DNA from: Neisseria perflava
Lineage (GTDB): Bacteria > Pseudomonadota > Gammaproteobacteria > Burkholderiales > Neisseriaceae
Length of the DNA stretch: 64,000 nucleotides
Direction: 5' to 3'
NCBI RefSeq assembly: GCF_002863305.2
Contig: NZ_CP136962.1
Location: 1,860,001-1,924,000 of the forward strand
Below, one piece after another: positions 46,846 through 57,003 of this stretch (positions are counted from its first letter, which is position 1; each line of letters starts with the position of its first letter). A program made the translations under genes and the position numbers. The notes below the pieces were generated by a model, which was given only the letters and a program-made list of their open reading frames with translations, did no database searches and was not told where the DNA came from.

Positions 46846-48101
46846 TATCGGTCAACCTCCCCGAATACGATGTCCTGCGTACCGATGATGGCAACGACGT
46901 CGGCCAGCATGTGGCCTTTTGCCATTTCGTCCATGCCTTGCAGGTGGGCGAAGCCGGGTGCGCGGATTTTCAGGCGGTAGGGTTTGTTTGCGCCGTCTGA
47001 AATGATGTAAACGCCGAACTCGCCTTTCGGATGTTCGACAGCGGTGTAGGTCTCGCCCTCGGGAACGTGCATACCCTCGGTAAAGAGTTTGAAATGGTGA
47101 ATCAGGTCTTCCATACCTGTTTTCATTTCGGTACGTTTGGGCGGAGCGAATTTGTGGTTTGTGGTAATGACCGGACCCGGATTGACACGCAACCACTCGG
47201 AACATTGTTTGATGATGCGGACGGATTGGCGCATTTCCTCCATGCGGCAGAGGTAGCGGTCATAGCAGTCGCCGTTCACACCGACGGGAATGTCGAAATC
47301 CATTTTGTCGTACACTTCGTAAGGCTGTGTCTTACGCACGTCCCATTCCACGCCGGAACCGCGCAACATAACGCCGGTAAAGCCTTTTTGCATGGCGCGC
47401 TCAGGAGTGACAACGCCGATGCCGACGGTACGCTGTTTCCAAATACGGTTGTCAGTCAGGAGGGTTTCGAGTGTATCGATGTTTTTCGGGAAACGCTCGC
47501 AGAAGGCGTCGATAAAGTCGAGCATGGTGCCTTCACGAGATTCGTTGAGCTGCTTCAATACTTTGGCGTTGCGGAATTTGCTGCTCTCGTATTTAGGCAT
47601 GAAGTCGGGCAGGTCGCGGTAAACGCCGCCGGGACGGAAGTAGGCGGCATGCATACGTGCGCCGGACACGGCTTCGTACAAGTCCATCAGCTCTTCGCGG
47701 TCGCGGAAGGCATAAAGGATGGCAGTCATCGCGCCGATGTCGAAGGCGTGCGAACCGATGCCCATCAAGTGATTGAGGATGCGCGTTACTTCGGCAAACA
47801 TCACGCGGATGTATTGGGCGCGGATAGGCACATCGATACCGGCAAGTTTTTCTACTGCCAAACAATACGCCTGCTCATTGACCATCATGGAAACGTAGTC
47901 CAAGCGGTCCATATAGGGCAGGGCTTGCAGATAGGTTTTGGTTTCAGCCAGTTTTTCAGTACCGCGGTGCAGGAGGCCGATATGCGGGTCGGCACGAACG
48001 ATGGTTTCGCCCTCCAACTCCAAAATCATACGCAATACGCCGTGCGCCGCAGGGTGTTGCGGGCCGAAGTTGATGGTGTAGTTTCTTAATTTATTGGCCA
48101 C
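46845..48101 (-). CDS. nuoD: NADH-quinone oxidoreductase subunit D
   Basis: 418-residue 49-kDa-type subunit lining the quinone site. N-terminal [15 protein letters not shown] with the quinone-binding His, then H-R-G-T-E-K-L and the C-terminal [10 protein letters not shown]. The start is a GTG at 48101, lying inside the last codons of nuoC, preceded by GAGGAG; it gives the family N-terminus (V/M-A-N-K-L-R-N-Y). Confidence 0.95.
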   Translation of the reverse strand: MANKLRNYTINFGPQHPAAHGVLRMILELEGETIVRADPHIGLLHRGTEKLAETKTYLQALPYMDRLDYVSMMVNEQAYCLAVEKLAGIDVPIRAQYIRVMFAEVTRILNHLMGIGSHAFDIGAMTAILYAFRDREELMDLYEAVSGARMHAAYFRPGGVYRDLPDFMPKYESSKFRNAKVLKQLNESREGTMLDFIDAFCERFPKNIDTLETLLTDNRIWKQRTVGIGVVTPERAMQKGFTGVMLRGSGVEWDVRKTQPYEVYDKMDFDIPVGVNGDCYDRYLCRMEEMRQSVRIIKQCSEWLRVNPGPVITTNHKFAPPKRTEMKTGMEDLIHHFKLFTEGMHVPEGETYTAVEHPKGEFGVYIISDGANKPYRLKIRAPGFAHLQGMDEMAKGHMLADVVAIIGTQDIVFGEVDR

Positions 48102-48684
48102 CGTAGTTCTCCTCACGGACGATACGCGGCGTGATCTCGCGCGGCTCAATGGTAACAGGTTGGTAAATCACGCGTTTTTGCCCTTCGTCGTAACGCATTT
48201 CCACATAGCCGGAAATCGGGAAGTCTTTGCGGAACGGATGTCCGACAAAGCCGTAATCGGTCAGGATGCGGCGCAAGTCCGGATGGTTGTTGAACATGAT
48301 GCCGTACATATCGAAGGCTTCGCGTTCGTACCAATCCGCGCTGTTGTAAATATCGACTATGGATTCGACTATGGGGAAGTCGTCGTCTGAAACCCAGACG
48401 CGTACGCGGATGCGTTGATTGTTTTTAACGGAAAGCAGCTGACTGACGACGGCAAAGCGTTTGCCCTGCCATACTTCGTTTTTGTAAGTGCTGTAATCGA
48501 CACCGCACAAATCGACCAGAAGCTCGAAATGCAACTCTTCATGGTCGCGCAATGCGGTCATGACTGAAATATAGTGTTTGGGCAGACACTCGACGGTAAT
48601 CTCGCCCAAAGCTGAAATGACTTTGCTTGCCTGATCGCCAAGCACGCCGACGACGGTCTCGTATAAGTTTTGAATGCTTGCCAT
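48091..48684 (-). CDS. nuoC: NADH-quinone oxidoreductase subunit C
   Basis: 197-residue 30-kDa-type subunit: [24 protein letters not shown] and [14 protein letters not shown]. Overlaps nuoD by 11 bases. Confidence 0.96.
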   Translation of the reverse strand: MASIQNLYETVVGVLGDQASKVISALGEITVECLPKHYISVMTALRDHEELHFELLVDLCGVDYSTYKNEVWQGKRFAVVSQLLSVKNNQRIRVRVWVSDDDFPIVESIVDIYNSADWYEREAFDMYGIMFNNHPDLRRILTDYGFVGHPFRKDFPISGYVEMRYDEGQKRVIYQPVTIEPREITPRIVREENYGGQ

Positions 48685-48696
48685 ATCGTCCTCTCC

Positions 48697-49179
48697 TTAC
48701 TCGTCACGCGCGATGGTGGAAGTGCGCTTGATTTTTTGTTGGAGCTGAATCAGGCCGTAAATCAGGGCTTCCGCAGTCGGCGGACAACCCGGCACATAAA
48801 CGTCTACCGGCACGACGCGGTCGGCACCGCGCACAACGGAATAAGAATAATGATAATAGCCACCGCCGTTGGCACACGAACCCATAGACAATACCCAGCG
48901 CGGCTCGGCGAGCTGGTCGTATACGCGGCGCAGGGCTGGCGCCATTTTGTTGGTCAGCGTACCTGCCACAATCATCAGGTCGGCCTGACGTGGGGACGGA
49001 CGGAAAATGATACCGAAACGGTCAAGGTCATAACGCGCCATACCTGCATGCATCATTTCCACGGCGCAGCAGGCCAAGCCGAAAGTAACCGGCCACAATG
49101 AACCGGTACGCATATAGTTCAACACCGTATCCGCGCTGGTGGTGATGAAACCTTTTTTCAAAACGCCTTCTATTCCCAT
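48697..49179 (-). CDS. nuoB: NADH-quinone oxidoreductase subunit B
   Basis: 160-residue subunit holding the N2 4Fe-4S cluster: [20 protein letters not shown] and V-P-G-C-P-P-T-A-E. Start at 49179 ([11 protein letters not shown]) overlaps the nuoA end, and upstream frame extension to 49290 is not used. Confidence 0.96.
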   Translation of the reverse strand: MGIEGVLKKGFITTSADTVLNYMRTGSLWPVTFGLACCAVEMMHAGMARYDLDRFGIIFRPSPRQADLMIVAGTLTNKMAPALRRVYDQLAEPRWVLSMGSCANGGGYYHYSYSVVRGADRVVPVDVYVPGCPPTAEALIYGLIQLQQKIKRTSTIARDE

Positions 49180-49526
49180 TCCAGCGCACCTTTTTTCCAT
49201 TCGTAAATAAAGCCTACCGTCAGAACGACGATAAACACCAGCATAGACCAGAAGCCGTATGCGCCCAAATCTTTGAACACGACTGCCCACGGCAACATGA
49301 ACGCGACCTCCAAATCAAACAGGATGAAGAGGATGGCGACGAGGTAATAGCGCACGTCGAATTTCATCCTTGCGTTTTCAAAGGCTTCAAAACCGCATTC
49401 GTAAGCTGCGTCTTTTTCGGCATAGTGGCGTTTCGGGCCTAAAATCGTGCCGAGCAGGATAAACAGCACGCCGGCTGCAAGACCGACGAGGATGAATACG
49501 AGGACGGGAAAATAACTGGCCAACAT
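49170..49526 (-). CDS. nuoA: NADH-quinone oxidoreductase subunit A
   Basis: 118-residue three-helix subunit; Y-E-C-G-F-E-A-F and [18 protein letters not shown] are the diagnostic loop and helix. First gene of the operon. Start at 49526 (M-L-A-S-Y-F-P) rather than the 49553 start codon, matching family length. Confidence 0.95.
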   Translation of the reverse strand: MLASYFPVLVFILVGLAAGVLFILLGTILGPKRHYAEKDAAYECGFEAFENARMKFDVRYYLVAILFILFDLEVAFMLPWAVVFKDLGAYGFWSMLVFIVVLTVGFIYEWKKGALEWE

Positions 49527-49650
49527 GGTCGTACCTAACTGGTTGACAGACAAATCTTAAAAATAGATTACCATTTTATCGAATTTCAAAAGCCATTTAA
49601 AGGTAAATATCAGCAAATCAGTAAAAAAACCCTAATAAATTCAATAAAGT

Positions 49651-49670
49651 TATGAGAACAATTCTTATTC
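49651..49670. promoter_or_regulatory. Possible Fur site upstream of nuoA
   Basis: TATGAGAACAATTCTTATT resembles the 7-1-7 Fur core TGATAAT-N-ATTATCA at about 10 of 14 positions and sits ~130 bases before nuoA. In meningococcus nuo has been reported as a Fur-activated operon, which makes the site plausible. Confidence 0.35.
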
Positions 49671-49796
49671 TTATTTAATATTTCACAATTTTAATTTCAG
49701 TTTAATCATGTATCATTTAATTCGGATTTTCTTCCTGTCCGATTTACTTAAAAAATTTGGAAAACTGCCCTTTTCCAAACCTCAATAAAAACATCA

Positions 49797-49830
49797 GGCC
49801 GTCTGAAAACTGATTATTTTCAGACGGCCT
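49797..49830. terminator. DUS terminator after the POT transporter gene
   Basis: AGGCCGTCTGAAAA and TTTTCAGACGGCCT with an 8-base loop, 31 bases past the stop on the minus strand. Confidence 0.65.
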
Positions 49831-49860
49831 GTGTACATCACATTATTTTAAATAGAAAAA

Positions 49861-51318
49861 TCAATCGACACCTTTGAGCATACGGTTCAATACCGGGGCG
49901 AGTACCAGCAGGATACCGCAGGTTACTGCGCCAATGGTGGCCAGCATCCAGTAGAAATCCAATGGCGACTGAGCATTGTAGTAGTCTTTAAACAACACTC
50001 CGCCCAAAGTAAAGCCGATGGACAATGCCAAGAAATTCAAAGCAACCATTTGTGTTTTAAACATGCTCGGTGCGATTTTGGTGGAAAACGATAGCGAAAT
50101 CGGCGACAGCATCAACTCACCTATCGTAATCGCCAGCAACACCAGCATAAACACGATAATCGGCATCGGGGTCTCGGATGAAATATACGGGATGAAACAC
50201 AAATAAGAGACGCCGGTTACCAACATGGCCAGTGCAAATTTCAACGGCGTTTTAGGTTGGCGCTTACCCATTTTCGTCCACACCGCAGCCATTACGCCGG
50301 AAAAGAGAACCACCCACATGGCCTGTATCGAGTCTTTCCATGAAACAGGTACGGTAAAGCCGAAGAAAGTACGGTCAACCGTTTCGTCAAAATAAACCGT
50401 TGCAACGGTGTACACCTGAAACCAAACCGCCCAGAACATACAAATGGTCAAAAACAGCGGAATATAGGCCATGATGTAACGTTTATTGGCTGCCTCAACC
50501 TGGCTGCTGCCCAGCAGGCGTGCAAAATAAGCGATAACGGTAATAATGACCACGCCCAAGAGCCAGCGTGAAAAGTTCTCAAGATTGAGTGCGCCGGAAG
50601 CAATCACGCTGCCCAACACCAAAACCAGCAACACGCCAACAGCTATTGCAGTCTGTACCTTTTCAGGGCGCAACGGATTGGGAGCCGGCGTATGCGGCAG
50701 GTTTTTACGGCCGCGCGAATACCACAACAGGCCAAATGCCATACCGACGGCCGCCGCGGCGAAACCGTAATGGAATCCCATTCTGTCTTGCAAAATACCG
50801 GTCAACAAAGGGCCTAAGAAACCGCCGATATTGATGGAAATATAGAAAATGGAGAAACCGGCATCGCGTAATTCTCGCAGGTCGTCCCGTTCATACAAAG
50901 AGCCGACCATCGAACCTGCAGACGATTTCACGCCGCCGCTACCCAGCGCGATAAACACCAAGCCCAACAACAATCCCATCAAGCCCGGCACAATCGCCAA
51001 TAAAATATGGCCGGTCATCACGACGATACCGGCGATAAACAGGGTACGCTCCGCACCCCAAATGCGGTCGGCCAACCATGCACCGAGAATGGTGGACAGG
51101 TAAACGCTGCCGCCGTACGCGCCGACAATGCCACCAGCCAAGGCTTTATCCATACCCAAACCGCCTTGATTCGCGGTGTAATACAGATAAATCAGCAGGA
51201 TGCCCTGCATACCGTAGAAGGAAAAACGTTCCCACAGCTCAATATGGAATAGGGTGGATAATTGCAAAGGATGGCCGAAGAAGGTTTTCTCGGCAGAAGA
51301 CGGCTTTTGACCGGACAT
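49861..51318 (-). CDS. POT/PTR-family proton-coupled peptide transporter
   Basis: 485-residue major-facilitator protein with 12-14 helices. The PTR2 signature is present: E-L-W-E-R-F-S-F-Y-G-M-Q-G-I-L near residue 28, with the E-x-x-E-R/F proton-coupling motif, and F-S-I-F-Y-I-S-I-N-I-G-G-F-L-G-P-L near 155. It imports di- and tripeptides. ATG at 51318 follows AGGAG by eight bases. Monocistronic. Confidence 0.92.
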   Translation of the reverse strand: MSGQKPSSAEKTFFGHPLQLSTLFHIELWERFSFYGMQGILLIYLYYTANQGGLGMDKALAGGIVGAYGGSVYLSTILGAWLADRIWGAERTLFIAGIVVMTGHILLAIVPGLMGLLLGLVFIALGSGGVKSSAGSMVGSLYERDDLRELRDAGFSIFYISINIGGFLGPLLTGILQDRMGFHYGFAAAAVGMAFGLLWYSRGRKNLPHTPAPNPLRPEKVQTAIAVGVLLVLVLGSVIASGALNLENFSRWLLGVVIITVIAYFARLLGSSQVEAANKRYIMAYIPLFLTICMFWAVWFQVYTVATVYFDETVDRTFFGFTVPVSWKDSIQAMWVVLFSGVMAAVWTKMGKRQPKTPLKFALAMLVTGVSYLCFIPYISSETPMPIIVFMLVLLAITIGELMLSPISLSFSTKIAPSMFKTQMVALNFLALSIGFTLGGVLFKDYYNAQSPLDFYWMLATIGAVTCGILLVLAPVLNRMLKGVD

Positions 51319-51680
51319 TATGAGTTCTCCTATATATTAGACAGGCTCAGGCTTCAGACGGCCTATTGCACCTACCAATCATTTTTATAGAAACTATATA
51401 TTACCGCCAATCTTTGCATTTGCAAAACATTAAAAAGCATATTTTTACAGAAAGATTAAGATTCGTATCTAAAAAGAACTCAATAGCTACATAACAAGGA
51501 TATCGCGGCCATCTCCGTCATGCCCTACATATTCAAAAACCCATTAATTTTTAGATTTTCTATATTGTATTTTTCATGTGGCCGAAAACGGATATATTTA
51601 CTGCGTTCGGTATTCCATTTAGGCTGATAAGACTTTAGAGTAGTTTCAGGCTGCCTGAAAACTATGTGATACAAATAACA
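51319..51680. other. Gene-free AT-rich region upstream of the POT gene
   Basis: No supported gene. It should carry the POT promoter. A single reverse DUS lies near 51353, and a perfect TTTCAGG-CTG-CCTGAAA hairpin with a Simonsiella-type uptake sequence lies at 51644-51660. Confidence 0.5.
51644..51660. repeat. Simonsiella-type uptake sequence in a small palindrome
   Basis: AGGCTGCCTGAA (51648-51659) is the DUS dialect described for Simonsiella; with its flanks it forms a 7-bp inverted repeat around CTG. Confidence 0.6.
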
Positions 51681-51689
51681 GATAAAATA

Positions 51690-51715
51690 AAGCCCTACTT
51701 AAAAAAGTAGGGCTT
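51690..51715 (-). terminator. Terminator of the 41-aa ORF
   Basis: AAGCCCTACTT, a 4-base loop, AAGTAGGGCTT, then TATTTTAT on the minus strand, 11 bases past the small ORF. Not DUS-derived. Confidence 0.75.
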
Positions 51716-51726
51716 AAAGAAATTGT

Positions 51727-51852
51727 TTATTTTTTGCCCCCACCAGATTTTCCGCTACCTGACGGGGGATTGTTACCACGTCCGCCGCCTGACGGATTAC
51801 CTGTTTTGCTTGGCCAGTTTGGGTTACTGTTGCCTGTCTGATTATTTGCCAT
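51727..51852 (-). CDS. 41-residue Gly/Asn/Pro/Ser-rich small protein
   Basis: ATG at 51852 with GGAGC six bases before it, stop at 51727, then a strong terminator. The protein is low-complexity and basic: M-A-N-N-Q-T-G-N-S-N-P-N-W-P-S-K, then G-G-G-R-G-N-N-P-P, ending K-S-G-G-G-K-K. No membrane segment or signal is visible, so it is probably disordered and cytosolic. The complete small transcription unit argues that it is real. Function unknown. Confidence 0.6.
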   Translation of the reverse strand: MANNQTGNSNPNWPSKTGNPSGGGRGNNPPSGSGKSGGGKK

Positions 51853-51974
51853 TATTGCTCCATTCTATACTTAAGTTTTCAGATACACGGACTTTTATTT
51901 CCGTTTCTATATTTTATAGATTTAGATTTTTTTTCAATTTAATTTTTTCAGTAGTCGTAGGTATAGTTACTAAC

Positions 51975-52012
51975 AAACAGGCCGTCTGAAATCTTTCAGA
52001 CGGCCTGTTTAT
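51975..52012. terminator. DUS terminator after prfB
   Basis: AAACAGGCCGTCTGAAA and TTTCAGACGGCCTGTTT around three bases, just past the prfB stop. Confidence 0.7.
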
Positions 52013-52022
52013 CTCTTACGGT

Positions 52023-53126
52023 TTACACACCTTGTTTCAGGCTGGCTTCGATGAAGCCGTCCAAGTCGCCGTCCAATACGGCTTTGGTGTTGCCGACTTC
52101 GTAGCCTGTACGCAAGTCTTTGATGCGTGAGGAATCCAAAACGTATGAGCGGATTTGGCTGCCCCAACCCACATCGGACTTACCTTCTTCCAAAGCCTGC
52201 TTCTCTTCGTTGCGTTTGCGCATTTCCAATTCGTACAGTTTGGATTTCAACATTTCCATCGCGGCGGCTTTGTTGGCGTGTTGCGAACGGTCGTTTTGAC
52301 ATTGAACCACAATCCCTGTCGGCTCGTGGGTAATACGCACGGCGGAGTCGGTTTTGTTAATGTGCTGACCGCCTGCACCGGATGCACGGTAAGTGTCGAT
52401 ACGCAAATCGGCAGGATTGATTTCGATTTCGATGGAATCGTCGATTTCGGGGTAAACGAACACGGACGAGAACGACGTGTGGCGTTTGTTATTGGAGTCA
52501 AACGGTGAATAGCGCACCAGGCGGTGAACGCCGGTTTCGGTACGCAGCAGGCCATAGGCGTATTCGCCTTCCACACGGATGGTGGCGCGGTTGATGCCCG
52601 CGATTTCGCCGTCGTCTTCTTCAAGGATTTCGATTTTGAAGCCTTTGCGCTCGGCGTAGCGGCTGTACATACGGAACAGCATACCCGCCCAGTCTTCCGC
52701 TTCGGTACCGCCCGCGCCTGCGGTAATGTCGATAAAGCAGTTGTTCGGGTCGGCTGGCTGGTTGAACATTCGTTTGAATTCGAGATCGGCCATTTGTTTT
52801 TCCAAACCGGCCACATCTTCCTGCACGGCGGCGAAACCTTCTTCGTCGTTTTCTTCGACGGCCATTTCAATCAGCATGCGGTTGTCTTCGATACCTGTGG
52901 CGATGTTGTCGAGGGTCACCACGATGCCTTCGAGGATTTTGCGCTCTTTGCCGATTTCTTGGGCGCGTTTGGGGTCGTTCCAGAGTTCCGGATCTTCGGA
53001 GAGGCCGACGACTTCTTCCAATCGGTCTTTCTTGCCCTGATAGTCCATATAGACGCGGATGTCTTCGCTGCGCTTCTCCAAGTCGTTTAGGGTGTTATTA
53101 AGCTGGTTGATTACTTCGGCTTCCAT
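52023..53126 (-). CDS. prfB: Peptide chain release factor 2
   Basis: 367 residues; reads UGA and UAA stops. The S-P-F codon-recognition motif is in V-R-Y-S-P-F-D-S and the catalytic G-G-Q in [10 protein letters not shown]. Around codon 27 the text reads Y-M-D-Y-Q-G-K-K in one continuous frame: the CTT-TGA-C programmed +1 frameshift site used by many bacteria is absent, so the usual autoregulation is missing. Confidence 0.96.
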   Translation of the reverse strand: MEAEVINQLNNTLNDLEKRSEDIRVYMDYQGKKDRLEEVVGLSEDPELWNDPKRAQEIGKERKILEGIVVTLDNIATGIEDNRMLIEMAVEENDEEGFAAVQEDVAGLEKQMADLEFKRMFNQPADPNNCFIDITAGAGGTEAEDWAGMLFRMYSRYAERKGFKIEILEEDDGEIAGINRATIRVEGEYAYGLLRTETGVHRLVRYSPFDSNNKRHTSFSSVFVYPEIDDSIEIEINPADLRIDTYRASGAGGQHINKTDSAVRITHEPTGIVVQCQNDRSQHANKAAAMEMLKSKLYELEMRKRNEEKQALEEGKSDVGWGSQIRSYVLDSSRIKDLRTGYEVGNTKAVLDGDLDGFIEASLKQGV

Positions 53127-53223
53127 GATTCTTGTGTTCTTTCAAAATTTTAGGGGCGTATTGTAAGGGATTTGCCTGTTTTTTTCCATGACCGGGCCGT
53201 CTGAAAATGTGCGGTTTGGCTTT

Positions 53224-53940
53224 TCAGACGGCCTCAATTTTGAATTTTTCCATCCAAAGCCGCCAGTCGTTGTCTATCGGCGCTTGTACGGTCATCCGGC
53301 TGCCGTCTTCTATGCTTTGAAAACTGAGGCCTCGCGCGTGCAACATCAGACGTTGCGTGCCGATATGTTCGGCAACGGCATGGTTTTGGCGCAAATCTCC
53401 GTAGTTGGTGTCGCCGACGATGGGGTGGAAAATGTGTTTCATATGGCGGCGGAGTTGGTGTTTGCGGCCGGTGTGCGGCGTAAGTTTGGCCCACGAATAA
53501 CGCGAAGTCGGATAACGCAGGGCAGATTGGAACGGCAACTCGGTTTGCGCCAGACAGCGGTAGGCGGTTTGCGCTTCCTGCAATGTGGCTTCGGTCTGCG
53601 CTTCGGCGATTTTGTCGGGCATATATTTGAGGGCGTAATCAATCAGGCCGTCTGAAGGCAGATGACCGCGGACAATCGCCCAATAAGTTTTTTCGATGGT
53701 TTTGTTTTCAAACTGCTGCGTCAATAACCGTGCGGCTTCCGTATCGAGTGCAAACAGCAAGACGCCGGAAGTCGGGCGGTCGAGGCGGTGGACGGGATAG
53801 ACGTGCTGCCCGATTTGGTCGCGCAGGGTCTGCACGGCAAAACGGGTTTCATGTTTGTCTAACCAGCTTCGGTGCACCAGCATTCCGGCAGGTTTGTTGA
53901 CGGCGATGGTGCGGCTGTCGCGGTGGATAATATCAAGCAT
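53224..53940 (-). CDS. truC: tRNA pseudouridine(65) synthase TruC-type
   Basis: 238-residue RluA-family enzyme. The catalytic Asp is residue 54 in V-H-R-L-D-R-P-T-S-G; L-T-P-H-T-G-R-K-H-Q-L-R-R-H and I-V-G-D-T-N-Y-G-D follow. Short, without an S4 domain, as TruC. Start at 53940 gives M-L-D-I-I-H-R-D-S; upstream frame to 54000 is hydrophobic noise. Confidence 0.88.
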   Translation of the reverse strand: MLDIIHRDSRTIAVNKPAGMLVHRSWLDKHETRFAVQTLRDQIGQHVYPVHRLDRPTSGVLLFALDTEAARLLTQQFENKTIEKTYWAIVRGHLPSDGLIDYALKYMPDKIAEAQTEATLQEAQTAYRCLAQTELPFQSALRYPTSRYSWAKLTPHTGRKHQLRRHMKHIFHPIVGDTNYGDLRQNHAVAEHIGTQRLMLHARGLSFQSIEDGSRMTVQAPIDNDWRLWMEKFKIEAV

Positions 53941-54081
53941 GGCAAAGCAGTAAAAATAAAAGCAGATATTGTAACGGGCTTTTGAAAATGTGGCAGGCAC
54001 ACTTGCCGCCGAAACCCAACTTTCAGACGGCCCGCCCCTTTCGGGTTACAATACTGTACATAAAAACACAAAGGAAAAGCC

Positions 54082-54810
54082 GTGAGCCTGCTCAAAAAAC
54101 TGCCCAAACCCATGCTGCCCGACGAAACACGCCGCGATATTCAGGCGCGCGAGTCGTATCATGTATTGAAGATTATTTCCGAATTTGTCGAAGCCGGCGA
54201 AGAATTGCGCGCCATTCAGCCAGCCGTCAGCATTTACGGCAGCGCGCGCACGCCTGAAAACCATCCCGACTACGAGTTTACATTACGCTTGGCACGCAAA
54301 CTGTCGGATGCCGGATTTTCCGTCATTTCCGGCGGCGGGCCGGGCATTATGGAAGCGGCCAACAAAGGCGCGTTTGCAGGCGCAAGTCCGGCGGTGGGGC
54401 TGAATATCGTGTTGCCGCACGAGCAAAAAGCCAATCCGTATCAGGATTTGTCGATTAAATTCCAACACTTCTTCCCGCGCAAAGTCATGTTCGTCAAACA
54501 CGCCGTAGCATATGTCGTCATGCCCGGCGGTTTCGGCACGTTGGACGAATTGTTTGAAAGCCTGACCTTGGTGCAAACCGGCAAAACGCCTGACCGCCCG
54601 ATTATCTTAGTGGGCAAAGCATTTTGGGCGGGTCTGTTGGACTGGATACGCGAGCAGTTGCTGGGCAGAAACCTGATTTTGGAAGAGGATTTGAACCTGA
54701 TCCGAGTTATCGATGACGAAGACGAAATCATCGAAGAAATCTTCGCCCATTACGAAAACCGCTTGGAAGACTTGTCCGAACACCAAAATGCTTGGTCGCT
54801 GGGGCTGTAA
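54082..54810 (+). CDS. LOG-family (TIGR00730-type) nucleoside monophosphate phosphoribohydrolase-like protein
   Basis: 242 residues with the Lonely-Guy motifs S-G-G-G-P-G-I-M-E-A-A-N-K-G and P-G-G-F-G-T-L-D-E-L-F-E. Family members split base from nucleoside monophosphates, as in cytokinin activation in plants; the bacterial physiological role is uncertain. GTG start at 54082 after AAGGA. Divergent from truC. Confidence 0.88.
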   Translation: MSLLKKLPKPMLPDETRRDIQARESYHVLKIISEFVEAGEELRAIQPAVSIYGSARTPENHPDYEFTLRLARKLSDAGFSVISGGGPGIMEAANKGAFAGASPAVGLNIVLPHEQKANPYQDLSIKFQHFFPRKVMFVKHAVAYVVMPGGFGTLDELFESLTLVQTGKTPDRPIILVGKAFWAGLLDWIREQLLGRNLILEEDLNLIRVIDDEDEIIEEIFAHYENRLEDLSEHQNAWSLGL

Positions 54811-54867
54811 AAAACTAAGGTTTCAACTGAAAAAGCGGTTATCCCAGCTGCCCTTTGCTTCATTAAT

Positions 54868-54902
54868 AAAGGCCGTCTGAAAATGTTTTCAGACGGCCTT
54901 TT
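54868..54902. terminator. DUS terminator between converging genes
   Basis: AAAGGCCGTCTGAAAA and TTTTCAGACGGCCTTTT between the LOG gene and the ABC exporter. Confidence 0.7.
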
Positions 54903-54919
54903 ATCTTCTTTCAAAGCGT

Positions 54920-56776
54920 TTAATTATTTTCCCACTCGACATGCTCACTCAAGAAGCCGCCGCTTTGGTGTGCCCAAAGTTTGGCGTACAGGCCTTGTTT
55001 CTCGAGCAACTCGGTGTGGCTGCCTTCTTCGATGATGCGGCCTTTGTCCAAGACGATGAGGCGGTCCATCGCGGCGATGGTGGAGAGGCGGTGGGCGATG
55101 GCAATCACGGTTTTGCCTTCCATCATTTTGTCTAGGCTTTCTTGGATGGCGGCTTCGACTTCGGAGTCGAGCGCGCTGGTGGCTTCGTCAAGCAATAGAA
55201 TCGGCGCATCTTTGAGCATAACGCGGGCGATGGCGATGCGTTGGCGCTGGCCGCCGGAAAGTTTCACGCCGCGTTCGCCAACGTGTGCATCATAGCCGCG
55301 TCGGCCTTTGGCATCGCTTAAGTTAGGAATAAAACCTGTGGCCTCGGCGCGTTCCGCAGCGGAAATCATCTCGGCTTCGGTCGCATCGGGACGGCCGTAG
55401 ATAATATTGTCGCGGACGGAGCGGTGCAGCAGCGAGGTATCTTGCGTGACCAAACCGATTTGGGCGCGCAGGCTTTCTTGGGTAACGCTGTCGACGTTTT
55501 GCCCGTCAATCGAAATCGTGCCGCTTTGCGGTTCGTAAAAGCGCAGGAGCAGGTTGACGATGGTGGATTTGCCTGCACCGCTGCGGCCGATCAAGCCGAC
55601 TTTTTCGCCCGGGCGGATGGTGAGGTTGAAGCCGTTGAGGAGCGGTTTGCCTGCTTCGTAGGAGAAATCGACGTGTTTGAATTTGATTTCGCCTTGCGAC
55701 ACTTTCAGCGGCAGGGCGTTCGGCTTGTCGAGGATGGTTTGCGGTTTGGACAGGGTTGCCATGCCGTCGTTGACGGTACCGATGTTTTCAAACAAGCGGG
55801 CGGATTCCCACATGATGTATTGCGACAAACCGTTCACACGCAATGCCATGGCCGTGGCCGTGGCTACCGCGCCCACGCCGACTTGGCCGTGATACCAAAG
55901 CCAAATGCCCAAGGCGGTCGTACCGACGGTCAGCGAGCTGTTGACGATAAAGCTGCAAGTGTGCAGCAGCGTAGCCAAACGCATTTGGGCATGGACAGTC
56001 ACCATAAACTCTTCCATCGACTGCTTGGCATAAGCGGCCTCGCGTGCGCCGTGGGAGAAAAGTTTGACGGTGGCGATATTGGAGTAGGCGTCGGTAATGC
56101 GGCCGGTCATCAACGAGCGCGCATCGGCCTGGCGTGAAGCGGTTTTACCGAGTTTGGGAATCAGAAAGCGCATAATCATGGCGAATCCAATCATCCAGCA
56201 GATAAACGGCAAAATAAGCCATGCATCAAATGAGGACAGAATCACGCCGGAAGTGATGAAGTACACCAGCACATAGACAACCATATCGGCAACGGTCATC
56301 ACGACATCGCGCAGCGCCAGCGCGGTCTGCATGACTTTGGCGGACACGCGTCCTGCAAATTCGTCCTGATAAAAGCCCAGGCTCTGCCCCAGCATCAGGC
56401 GGTGGAAATTCCAGCGCAGGCGCATGGGGAACACGCCTTGCAGGGTTTGCAGGCGCACACTGGACGCGAAAAAGGTCCAAACGGCAAAAAATGCCACCAT
56501 GGCCATCATGCCGATTAAAGCATGGCCTTTTTCAACAAAAAGCGTTTGCGGCGTATACGTGCCGAGCCAGTCGACCACCTTGCCCATAAATTGGAACATC
56601 AAGGCTTCCATGATGCCGACGCCGACCGTAAACACGGCCAACACGGCAATCCATTTGCGCACGCCTTCAATGTTGCTCCAAATAAACCGCCACAACCCTT
56701 TTTCTGGCGTTTTCGGAGCCGCTTCTGGATAAGGGTCGATGCGGGACTCGAACCATGAGAATATTTTTTTAATCAT
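54920..56776 (-). CDS. ABC exporter half-transporter (fused permease and ATPase)
   Basis: 618 residues. Membrane domain with six segments at about 40-330; ATPase at about 370-610 with Walker A G-R-S-G-A-G-K-S-T, signature L-S-G-G-Q-R-Q-R and Walker B I-L-L-L-D-E-A-T-S-A-L-D. Works as a dimer. The general MsbA/multidrug subgroup is clear; the substrate is not. Confidence 0.88.
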   Translation of the reverse strand: MIKKIFSWFESRIDPYPEAAPKTPEKGLWRFIWSNIEGVRKWIAVLAVFTVGVGIMEALMFQFMGKVVDWLGTYTPQTLFVEKGHALIGMMAMVAFFAVWTFFASSVRLQTLQGVFPMRLRWNFHRLMLGQSLGFYQDEFAGRVSAKVMQTALALRDVVMTVADMVVYVLVYFITSGVILSSFDAWLILPFICWMIGFAMIMRFLIPKLGKTASRQADARSLMTGRITDAYSNIATVKLFSHGAREAAYAKQSMEEFMVTVHAQMRLATLLHTCSFIVNSSLTVGTTALGIWLWYHGQVGVGAVATATAMALRVNGLSQYIMWESARLFENIGTVNDGMATLSKPQTILDKPNALPLKVSQGEIKFKHVDFSYEAGKPLLNGFNLTIRPGEKVGLIGRSGAGKSTIVNLLLRFYEPQSGTISIDGQNVDSVTQESLRAQIGLVTQDTSLLHRSVRDNIIYGRPDATEAEMISAAERAEATGFIPNLSDAKGRRGYDAHVGERGVKLSGGQRQRIAIARVMLKDAPILLLDEATSALDSEVEAAIQESLDKMMEGKTVIAIAHRLSTIAAMDRLIVLDKGRIIEEGSHTELLEKQGLYAKLWAHQSGGFLSEHVEWENN

Positions 56777-56946
56777 TGTTTTTGCAAATGTGATAAGACG
56801 GTCAGGCCGTCTGAAAAGAGGTGTTCAAATACATTCAAGACTGTATTTTACGGGAAAAATCCAACTGATGACAGCGGATACCGTCAGTCCGACCAAACCA
56901 ATCTATCGGCTTGACCATCTAAAAATCCCTTTGCTTTGCATAAAAC

Positions 56947-56978
56947 AAAGGCCGTCTGAAAGTTTTCAGACGGCCTTT
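56947..56978. terminator. DUS terminator after sstT
   Basis: AAAGGCCGTCTGAAA and TTTCAGACGGCCTTT-like arms, 26 bases past the sstT stop. Confidence 0.65.
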
Positions 56979-57003
56979 GCTGGATTTAGGTTAACCCTAA
57001 AAA

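Larger units (their letters stand above)
49527..49860. other. nuo promoter region
   Basis: No gene seen. It is AT-rich on the nuoA side and holds a Fur-like site (49651-49670) and a DUS hairpin that ends the POT gene. Confidence 0.5.
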
